Positions 19,220 to 26,068 of a DNA stretch of 64,000 nt are shown here, one piece after another. The DNA is from Rhodoferax sp. (GTDB taxonomy: Bacteria > Pseudomonadota > Gammaproteobacteria > Burkholderiales > Burkholderiaceae_C). How positions within the stretch are numbered: the stretch's first letter is position 1; every line of letters starts with the position of its first letter. Position numbers and translations under genes: made by a program. The stretch is taken from assembly GCA_008015235.1 (NCBI GenBank), contig SSFF01000002.1, forward strand, positions 62,001 through 126,000, written 5' to 3'. The notes under the pieces were generated by a model. The model was not told the DNA's origin, made no database searches, and saw nothing but the letters and a program-made list of their open reading frames with translations.

Positions 19220-19299
19220 GGGTTTCTCCAGCGGCGTTTTTGAAAGAACGCGAAGGTAGCACCGCAAAAATGACCGTGGTGTCGGTTATTTCCAACAGT

Positions 19300-19328
19300 T
19301 GTATAGATAAGTGAAACCGGCCCGCCAA
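19300..19328 (-). promoter_or_regulatory. Candidate sigma-70 promoter of tnaA
   Basis: On the minus strand, TTGGCG (-35, plus 19323-19328) and TATACA (-10, plus 19300-19305) are 17 bases apart. The predicted start leaves an mRNA leader of roughly 75 bases before the tnaA ATG. Confidence 0.45.
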
Positions 19329-19374
19329 GTACCGGGAACTGCGCCCAGGCGGTGTCTTGGTGCTGCCGGTGTAC

Positions 19375-19403
19375 TTGGGAATTTGGGCGTGCGCTTTTAC
19401 AAT
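19375..19403 (+). promoter_or_regulatory. Candidate sigma-70 promoter driving the c-di-GMP riboswitch transcript
   Basis: TTGGGA (-35, 19375-19380) and TACAAT (-10, 19398-19403) with a 17-base spacer. The predicted start, about 19410, falls just in front of the aptamer, which is what a riboswitch leader needs. The fit of promoter and aptamer supports both. Confidence 0.6.
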
Positions 19404-19414
19404 GCCTGCAGTTT

Positions 19415-19506
19415 TCACAAACTCATGGGGCAAACCTGCCGAAAGGCAGGGACGCAAAGCCTCCGGTCCACACTGTGCTGCACAACGGATAGCGGGGTTG
19501 CCATCT
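19415..19506 (+). ncRNA. Cyclic-di-GMP-I (GEMM-I) riboswitch aptamer
   Basis: The conserved GEMM-I core is plain: GGGGCAAACC (19427-19436), a perfect 6-bp stem CCTGCC/GGCAGG capped by a GAAA tetraloop (19435-19450) as in the Vibrio Vc2 aptamer, then GGGACGCAAAGCCTCCGG (19449-19466), a second helix, and AGCGGGGTTGCC (19491-19502) closing onto ATGG/CCAT of P1. The GAAA loop is the one that docks into the tetraloop receptor. It controls the gene beginning at 19566. The direction of regulation is not certain; the region after the aptamer can hide the ribosome binding site. Confidence 0.93.
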
Positions 19507-19534
19507 TTCTTCCGAACGATGTCGCGCGCGTGTG

Positions 19535-19556
19535 CCCTTTTTCGTTGACGAAAGGG
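19535..19556 (+). promoter_or_regulatory. Hairpin able to sequester the ribosome binding site (riboswitch expression platform)
   Basis: CCCTTT(TT)CGT pairs with ACGAAAGGG across a TG loop, with two bulged T. The 3' arm contains AAAGGGA, the only Shine-Dalgarno-like sequence before the ATG at 19566. There is no stable GC stem followed by a clean T-run, so control of translation fits better than termination. A GATG at 19518-19521 could also compete with the P1 strand CCATC. Confidence 0.45.
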
Positions 19557-19565
19557 ATCCGCTGC

Positions 19566-20012
19566 ATGAAACAAACCAAGCCCTATGGCCGATCGCACAT
19601 GACAGCGGCCGAGCGTGCGGCGCTGGAACAACAGTCCACCTTGCCAGCCCAGCTGCTGACGACCCAGCCGCCCTTCCAAACCGACGCCAGCCAAGACATT
19701 TTCAACCTCACCGGTGACGCATCCACCGAACCCATGGCAGAAAGAAAGCCTTCGCTGCGGCGACAGCTTGGAATCTACCTGTTGCTGATGGCGGTAACGC
19801 TGACCGTCTTTGTGTTCGTGCGGGACAGCCTGTTGATGGCACGGCTTCTGGAGCAGGTGTCCTCACGCGAAGCCGTGATGGTCTGCAAGGAAGGCAGGAT
19901 GCACTACAACAGCTACAACCCGCTGGACCGCTTGCTGGGCAAAGGGCATTTCGTCTGTACCGAATGGACCATACAGCGCGGCATGCTGTCGATTCCGCGG
20001 CCCTATTACTAG
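19566..20012 (+). CDS. Small one-pass membrane protein of unknown function, under c-di-GMP riboswitch
   Basis: 148 aa; not a family I recognise. Residues 1-62 are hydrophilic and probably cytoplasmic, with RSHMTAAERAALEQQ near the start. One transmembrane helix follows basic residues KPSLRRQLG (about residues 68-87, IYLLLMAVTLTVFVFV). The last 60 residues would be periplasmic, with two Cys (VMVCKEGRMHYNS and HFVCTEWTIQRG) that could pair. The riboswitch upstream places it in the c-di-GMP regulon (motility, pili, exopolysaccharide or adhesion). Start is the ATG 9 bases after AAAGGG. It ends 18 bases from the convergent comEC gene. Confidence 0.85.
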   Translation: MKQTKPYGRSHMTAAERAALEQQSTLPAQLLTTQPPFQTDASQDIFNLTGDASTEPMAERKPSLRRQLGIYLLLMAVTLTVFVFVRDSLLMARLLEQVSSREAVMVCKEGRMHYNSYNPLDRLLGKGHFVCTEWTIQRGMLSIPRPYY

Positions 20013-20030
20013 GGCCTGTCTACACCCATT

Positions 20031-22472
20031 TCATGGCGGCTGGTGCCGCCAATAGCGGCGCTGGAGATCACGTTCGCACAACATCTCGGCAGGACGCTCG
20101 CTGTGCCACTGCATGGCACCACAGTGGGGTGAATCCCGCACCACAATGCCGCGCTGGTGGTAGCGCTCCAGCACCGGAGGCGAAGGGTGGCCAAAGCGGT
20201 TGCGGTAGCCCGACTGCACCCAGGCAAAGCGCGGCTGCACGGCATCCAGGAAAGCGGCCGTGCTCGAAGTCTTGCTGCCATGGTGTGGCACCAGCAGCAC
20301 ATCGGCGTGCAGCCGTCCCTCTTGCGACTGGAGCAGGCGCGCCTCCTGGGCCTGCTCGATGTCACCGGCCAGCAGGACCGTCTGTCGGCCATTCGAAATC
20401 CGCAGCACACAGCTCAGGGCGTTGGGCGGCATCTGCACCTGGCGCGCATAGTCCGGCAGGTCCGGATGCAATACGCTGAACTCCACCCCATCCCAATGCC
20501 AGCCTTGTCCAGCTTCGCAACGCACCCCACTGCGCTGCTGCTGCAGCGGGTGTGCAGGCTCCAGTGAACTGAGCAGCGTCGCACCAGGGTGCATCTGCAG
20601 CACGGCCTGGGCACCGCCCACGTGGTCGCTGTCGCGGTGGCTGAGCACCAGCATGTCCAAGGGCCATTGCAGGGACTGCAGCAAGGGCACCACTACCCGG
20701 TGACCGGCGTCCGATTCCAGCCCATAGCGCGGCCCGGCATCGAAAGCCAGGGTGTGGCTGTGGGTGCGCACCAGCACGGCGTTGCCTTGTCCGACATCGG
20801 CGGCCAGCAGCGCAAACTCACCTGGGGCAGGGACAGCGGGCCGCCACAAGGCCAGCGGCAAAAGCAAGGGCAAGGCCAGGGAACGCATGCGCCATGACCA
20901 AGGAAACACCAGGATAGCCGCTCCCAGGCAGGCAAACAGGCCCAGCGCCAAGGGCGGACGTGGCCACCACCACACCGCCCCGGGCCACACGGCCATCCAG
21001 GCCAACACGGCGTGCATGGCCTGTGCCGCCACCGCGGCCATGTCCCAGAAAACCGGGTGCAGCACGCCCAGCAGGCTCAGGGGCGTCAGCACCAGCGTCA
21101 CCCAGGGCACGGCCAGCACATTGGCCAGCAAACCCACCAGCGACACCTGTCCAAACAACAAGATGCCCAGCGGCGCCAAGGCCAGGCCAATGGTCCACTG
21201 CTCCCGGAAAATATGGCCAATTCGGTCCCTGGCCCGCATATTCATTGACGAATCTACTCCTGAATTTGTAGCAAACAGCACGCCTACCGCCACAAAGCTC
21301 AGCCAGAACCCGGCCTGCAACCAGGCCCAGGGGTCCCACAGCAGCACCACCGCGCACACGGTCAGCCAGACCAATGGCCAAGGCCAGCGTGCACCGTTGC
21401 TGCGCAGCGTCACCGCAACCAACAGCATGAGCACAGTACGCTGGGCCGGCACGCCCCAGCCCGCAAACAGTGCATAGGCCCAGGCCAGCAGGACGCCACC
21501 CCACAAGCCCGCCAGACTGGCAGGCACGCGCAAGCACGCCCTGGCAGACCAACGCCAGGCCCGCCCCACCAGCAGGGCCGCGAGCCAGGCAAACAGGGTC
21601 ACGTGCAGGCCGGAAATACTGACCAGATGGGCGACCCCCGTGGCCCGGTACACGTCCCAGTCCGCGCGATCAATGGCCGCCTGGTCCCCCACCACCAGCG
21701 CAGCAATCAGCGCGCTGGCGGCCGGTTCCGGCACGGCCGCCCCGATCTGGGCGCGTACGCTGTAGCGCGCCGCGTCGATGGCCGAGCGCCAGCCACTGTC
21801 CAAGCGCACCGGCACCGGGTCACGCACTCCGGCACGCACGTAGGCCTGTGCCTGCACCCCCTGCTCCCAAAGGTAAAGCTCGTAGTCGAATCCATGGGGA
21901 TTGATGTTTCCATGCGGGGCCTTCAGGCGCAGGCGCATCTGCCAACGCTCGCCCGGGCGCACCGCCACCGGTTGGCGTTGCAGTTCCAAACCTCCCCCCG
22001 CGGTACTACCCCAGCCGCTGTACCAGCCCACATCGATGCGCCGGGGCAATGCCACGGCCTGCCCGTCCGTTTCGGCGGCCTCGGGCTCCAGCCGAAAACG
22101 CACGCCGGCAGCTTGCTGCTGCGGCAGGCCAACCACCAGCCCCCGCACATCCACGTCACGCCCCTCCAGGCTGGCAGGCAAGGCTGACGCCGCGAAATAC
22201 GCCGCGCGCCAACCCGTGCTGCCGAAACCCAAGGCCAGACAACCCACCGACATTGCCAGCAGCGCGATCGCCGAGGGTACGCATATTGCTCTTCTTTTGA
22301 TAGCTAACAAGGCAAGCAGCATGCCGGGAAACATGCAAATAACTGCATAAACCTCCGACGCCCAGAGTTGTGTCTGCTGCAGCTGCAAGGCAATACCCAG
22401 CACCCATGCGCTGAACACCAGCCCCCATGTCGGGGGGCGCGGATGGACAGCGGCAGCGTCGCGTATGGGCAT
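20031..22472 (-). CDS. comEC: ComEC/Rec2 DNA-uptake channel
   Basis: 813 aa, normal for the family. Inner-membrane channel that brings single-stranded DNA into the cytoplasm during natural transformation. N-terminal DUF4131-like OB region (to about residue 200), the Competence domain with SISGLHVTLFAWLAALL near 275 and many helices, then a metallo-beta-lactamase domain with LSHRDSDHVGGAQAVL near 615 and LLVPHHGSKTSSTAAFLDA near 720. Residues 401-414 (ATNSGVDSSMNMRA), in a loop of the membrane domain, come from a copy of the dispersed repeat, and a degraded copy seems to underlie codons 57-66. Divergent from the transglutaminase gene over 95 bases. Confidence 0.96.
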   Translation of the reverse strand: MPIRDAAAVHPRPPTWGLVFSAWVLGIALQLQQTQLWASEVYAVICMFPGMLLALLAIKRRAICVPSAIALLAMSVGCLALGFGSTGWRAAYFAASALPASLEGRDVDVRGLVVGLPQQQAAGVRFRLEPEAAETDGQAVALPRRIDVGWYSGWGSTAGGGLELQRQPVAVRPGERWQMRLRLKAPHGNINPHGFDYELYLWEQGVQAQAYVRAGVRDPVPVRLDSGWRSAIDAARYSVRAQIGAAVPEPAASALIAALVVGDQAAIDRADWDVYRATGVAHLVSISGLHVTLFAWLAALLVGRAWRWSARACLRVPASLAGLWGGVLLAWAYALFAGWGVPAQRTVLMLLVAVTLRSNGARWPWPLVWLTVCAVVLLWDPWAWLQAGFWLSFVAVGVLFATNSGVDSSMNMRARDRIGHIFREQWTIGLALAPLGILLFGQVSLVGLLANVLAVPWVTLVLTPLSLLGVLHPVFWDMAAVAAQAMHAVLAWMAVWPGAVWWWPRPPLALGLFACLGAAILVFPWSWRMRSLALPLLLPLALWRPAVPAPGEFALLAADVGQGNAVLVRTHSHTLAFDAGPRYGLESDAGHRVVVPLLQSLQWPLDMLVLSHRDSDHVGGAQAVLQMHPGATLLSSLEPAHPLQQQRSGVRCEAGQGWHWDGVEFSVLHPDLPDYARQVQMPPNALSCVLRISNGRQTVLLAGDIEQAQEARLLQSQEGRLHADVLLVPHHGSKTSSTAAFLDAVQPRFAWVQSGYRNRFGHPSPPVLERYHQRGIVVRDSPHCGAMQWHSERPAEMLCERDLQRRYWRHQPP
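21231..21275 (-). repeat. Dispersed repeat, copy C, inside comEC
   Basis: On the minus strand TTGCTAC-AAATTCAGGAG-TAG, then CGTCAATGAATATGCGGGCC. Very like intergenic copy D (49741), which has the same TTCAGGAG inner segment and TGCGGGCC tail. Co-oriented with comEC, frame GCT = codon 401. Confidence 0.8.
22279..22307 (-). repeat. Possible degraded dispersed repeat, copy E, in 5' part of comEC
   Basis: Minus strand: TTAGCTAT-CAAAAGA-AGAGC then AATATGCG. It keeps the 5' stem-loop and an ATGCG but lacks the middle and the GGGC tail. The GCT codon is again in frame (codon 57). Could be chance. Confidence 0.35.
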
Positions 22473-22567
22473 GCTGCCATGCTAGCGGAAGCACGTCGCA
22501 GCCCACACCGCAAGCAGTTGGCGCGCAATTTGCTTTAATGTTTCCACCACCTGCCCAACACACCGCC

Positions 22568-25500
22568 ATGTCCATCCACGCCGCGCTGACCCACACCACC
22601 CACTACCGTTACGACCGTCTGGTGAACCTCGGGCCCCAGGTCATCCGCCTGCGCCCGGCCCCGCACTGCCGCAGCAAGGTCGTCTCCTACGCGCTCAAAG
22701 TCGAGCCCGAAACCCACTTCCTGAACTGGCAGCAAGACCCCTTTGCCAACTACCAGGCCCGGCTGGTGTTTCCGGAAAAGACCACCGAATTCAAGGTCAC
22801 GGTGGACCTGGTGGTGGAAATGGCGGTCTACAACCCGTTCGACTTCTTTCTGGAGCCCAGCGCCGAAAACTTCCCCTTCGCCTACGAGCCCCTGCTCAAG
22901 CAGGAACTCGCGCCCTACCTGGCCGCCGATCCGCTGACGCCGCGCCTGAAGGCTTTCCTGAACAGCACCAACCGCAAAAAGCGCCGCACCATCGACTTCC
23001 TGGTGGATCTGAATCAGCAGGTACACCAGGCCATTGCCTACACCATCCGCATGGAGCCCGGCGTGCAAACGCCCGAGCAGACCCTGGAGCTGGCCAGCGG
23101 TTCGTGCCGCGACTCGGCCTGGATGCTGGTGCAGCTGCTGCGCCACTGCGGGCTGGCGGCACGCTTTACCTCGGGCTACCTGATCCAGCTGGCCCCCGAC
23201 GTCAAATCGCTCGACGGCCCCAGCGGCACCGAAGTGGACTTCACCGACCTGCACGCCTGGTGCGAGGTCTACCTGCCCGGCGCCGGCTGGATCGGGCTGG
23301 ACGCCACCAGCGGCTTGCTGGCAGGTGAAGGCCATATTCCTCTGGCCTGCACCCCCCAGCCTTCCGGCGCGGCGCCCATCGAAGGCGGGGTGGACAAGTG
23401 CGAGGTCGATTTCGCGCACCACATGCAAGTCACCCGCATCTACGAGTCGCCGCGCGTGACCAAGCCCTACACCCCCGAACAGTGGCAATCCGTCATGGCG
23501 CTGGGTGAACAGGTCGATGCCGAGCTGGTGGCTGGCGACGTGCGCCTGACCATGGGCGGCGAGCCCACCTTCGTGGCCGTGGGCGACCGCGACGCCGCCG
23601 AATGGAACACCGACGCCCTGGGACCGACCAAGCGCGGCTATGCGCAGGCCCTGGTGCACAAGCTGCGCGACCAGTACGGACGCGGCGGCTTCCTGCACTT
23701 CGGCCAGGGCAAGTGGTACCCCGGCGAACAGCTGCCGCGCTGGGCGCTCAACATCTACTGGCGCGCCGACGGCCAGCCGGTCTGGAACAAGCCCGAACTC
23801 TTCTGCGACGAACGAACCCCCACCCACTACACCGCATCGGAGGCCGGCTACTTCCTGCGCACCCTCGCCGGCAAGCTGGGCCTGACCGACCAATACGTGC
23901 AGGCCGGTTACGAGGACACCTGGTACTACCTGTGGCGCGAACGCCGCCTACCGGTCAACGTAGACCCGTTCAACAGCAAGCTCGACGACGAGATGGAACG
24001 CGCCCGGCTGCGCCGCGTGTTCGCGCAGAAACTCGACTCCGTGGTCGGCTATGTGTTGCCGCTCAAGGTGGGCAACGGCCCCTACCTGACTGGCCCCAAC
24101 TGGGTCACCGGCCCGTGGTTCTTCCGCGACGAACGCATGTACCTCATGCCCGGCGACTCGCCCATGGGGCTGCGCCTGCCACTGGACTCGCTGCCCTGGG
24201 TCAGCCAGGTCGACTACCCCTACCAGGCCGAGCGCGACCCCACCGAGCCGCGTGGCGAACTGCCGCTGTACGCCCAACTGGCCGAGCGCTACGCCCCGGG
24301 ACGCCCACAGGCGGTGCAAAGCCAGGTCTACCCGGCCACCACCACAGCGGCGGCCGCAGCCACGGTGCGCATGCAAGGCCAGGTGCCCGGTGCCGCCAGC
24401 ACCGGCGCAGAGCCCGGCGAGTACGGCCGCGCCCCGGGCGCCTTCGAGTCGGCCCACTGGGTCACCCGCACGGCGCTGTGCGTGGAAGTGCGCGACCCAC
24501 GCCGCGCCAGCGGCCCCAAGGCCGAGGCCGTGGGCGAATCCAGCGGGGTGCTGTACGTGTTCATGCCGCCGCTGGAGCGGCTGGAAGACTACCTCGACCT
24601 GCTCGCCGCCATCGAGTCCACGGCGTCTGAACTGAAGACGCAGCTGGTGCTCGAAGGCTACCCGCCCCCGCGCGACCCGCGCCTCAAACTCCTGCAGGTC
24701 ACGCCCGACCCGGGCGTCATCGAAGTCAACATCCACCCGGTGTCCACCTGGAAAGACTTGGTGGCCAACACCGAGTTCCTGTACCAGGCCGCGTTCGAAT
24801 GCCGGCTGTCGGCCGAAAAATTCATGCTCGACGGGCGCCACACCGGCACCGGCGGCGGCAACCATTTCGTCATGGGCGGAGCCACCCCGGCCGACAGCCC
24901 CTTCCTGCGCAAACCCGAGCTGCTGGCCAGCCTACTGCTGTACTGGCACAACCACCCGTCCCTGAGCTACCTGTTCAGCGGCATGTTCATCGGCCCCACC
25001 AGCCAGGCCCCGCGCGTGGACGAAGCCCGCAACGACCAGGTCTACGAGCTTGAAATCGCCATTGAGCAGATCTACCGCAACCGCGAACGCTTTGGGCAGG
25101 ACATGCCGCCGTGGCTGGTGGACCGCACGCTGCGCAACATCCTGATCGACGTGACCGGCAATACCCACCGCAGTGAGTTTTCCATCGACAAGATGTACTC
25201 GCCCGATTCGGCCACGGGCCGCCTGGGCCTGCTGGAACTGCGCGCGTTCGAAATGCCGCCGCACCCCCACATGAGCAGCGTGCAACAACTGCTGCTGCGC
25301 GCCCTGGTGGCGCGCTTCTGGAAGGCACCCTACCGCGCCCCCGTGACACGCTGGGGCACCGAACTGCACGACCGCTTCATGCTGCCAACGTTCATCCGCA
25401 TGGATTTCGACGACGTGATCTCCGAGATGAACGCGGCCGGCTACGCCTTCGACGCCGCCTGGTTTGCCCCGCACTACGAGTTCCGCTTCCCCATGGTGGG

Positions 25501-26038
25501 TGCGGTGCAGTCGGCGGGCGTGACCCTCACGCTGCGCAACGCGCTGGAGCCCTGGCATGTGATGGGCGAGGAAAGCGCCGCTGGCGGTACCGCCCGCTAC
25601 GTGGACTCTTCGCTGGAGCGCATGGAAGTGCGTGTTACCGGCCTGAATGAGAGCCGCTACACCGTCACCTGCAACGGCGAGCCACTGGCCCTGCACAGCA
25701 CGGGCACGGTGGGCGAATTCGTGGGCGGGGTGCGCTACAAGGCCTGGAACCCGCCCAGCAGCCTGCACCCCACCATCGGTGTGCATGCGCCGCTGACCTT
25801 CGACATCGTGGACACCTGGATGAAGCGTTCGGTGGGCGGTTGCCAGTATTTCGTGGCCCACCCCGGCGGGCGCAACTACGACACCTTCCCGGTCAACAGC
25901 TACGAGGCCGAAAGCCGCCGCCTGGCGCGCTTCTCGGAGCTGGGCCACACGCCCGCACGCATGGAGGTGCCGCCGGCCACCATCAGACTGCCCGGCAGCA
26001 AGGAATTCCCGCTGACCACCGACCTGCGCCGCCCCTGA
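22568..26038 (+). CDS. Transglutaminase-DUF2126 fusion protein
   Basis: 1156 aa from the ATG giving MSIHAALTHTTHYRYDRLVN. Residues 1-290 are a transglutaminase-like domain with the triad in place: GSCRDSAWMLVQLL (Cys), DLHAWCEVYLP (His) and WIGLDATSGLL (Asp). The rest is DUF2126 (COG4196), starting with VRLTMGGEPTFVAVGDRDAAEW near residue 325 and with LDGRHTGTGGGNHFVMGGATPADSPF near 755, DNA-encoded His/Glu-rich segments that fit a proposed glutamine-synthetase-like ligase fold (from memory of the comparative literature, not checked). An Ala/Pro/Gly linker of about 50 residues near 585-640 is unusual. First of three genes; product unknown. Confidence 0.92.
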   Translation: MSIHAALTHTTHYRYDRLVNLGPQVIRLRPAPHCRSKVVSYALKVEPETHFLNWQQDPFANYQARLVFPEKTTEFKVTVDLVVEMAVYNPFDFFLEPSAENFPFAYEPLLKQELAPYLAADPLTPRLKAFLNSTNRKKRRTIDFLVDLNQQVHQAIAYTIRMEPGVQTPEQTLELASGSCRDSAWMLVQLLRHCGLAARFTSGYLIQLAPDVKSLDGPSGTEVDFTDLHAWCEVYLPGAGWIGLDATSGLLAGEGHIPLACTPQPSGAAPIEGGVDKCEVDFAHHMQVTRIYESPRVTKPYTPEQWQSVMALGEQVDAELVAGDVRLTMGGEPTFVAVGDRDAAEWNTDALGPTKRGYAQALVHKLRDQYGRGGFLHFGQGKWYPGEQLPRWALNIYWRADGQPVWNKPELFCDERTPTHYTASEAGYFLRTLAGKLGLTDQYVQAGYEDTWYYLWRERRLPVNVDPFNSKLDDEMERARLRRVFAQKLDSVVGYVLPLKVGNGPYLTGPNWVTGPWFFRDERMYLMPGDSPMGLRLPLDSLPWVSQVDYPYQAERDPTEPRGELPLYAQLAERYAPGRPQAVQSQVYPATTTAAAAATVRMQGQVPGAASTGAEPGEYGRAPGAFESAHWVTRTALCVEVRDPRRASGPKAEAVGESSGVLYVFMPPLERLEDYLDLLAAIESTASELKTQLVLEGYPPPRDPRLKLLQVTPDPGVIEVNIHPVSTWKDLVANTEFLYQAAFECRLSAEKFMLDGRHTGTGGGNHFVMGGATPADSPFLRKPELLASLLLYWHNHPSLSYLFSGMFIGPTSQAPRVDEARNDQVYELEIAIEQIYRNRERFGQDMPPWLVDRTLRNILIDVTGNTHRSEFSIDKMYSPDSATGRLGLLELRAFEMPPHPHMSSVQQLLLRALVARFWKAPYRAPVTRWGTELHDRFMLPTFIRMDFDDVISEMNAAGYAFDAAWFAPHYEFRFPMVGAVQSAGVTLTLRNALEPWHVMGEESAAGGTARYVDSSLERMEVRVTGLNESRYTVTCNGEPLALHSTGTVGEFVGGVRYKAWNPPSSLHPTIGVHAPLTFDIVDTWMKRSVGGCQYFVAHPGGRNYDTFPVNSYEAESRRLARFSELGHTPARMEVPPATIRLPGSKEFPLTTDLRRP

Positions 26039-26068
26039 GGCTGCGTCGAACCCCAGCTGGCATACTGC

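Noticed and set aside
19220-19300. TnaC-like leader peptide for tnaA
   Set aside because: No short frame with a Trp codon followed by Pro or the known stalling pattern is seen before the tnaA ATG.
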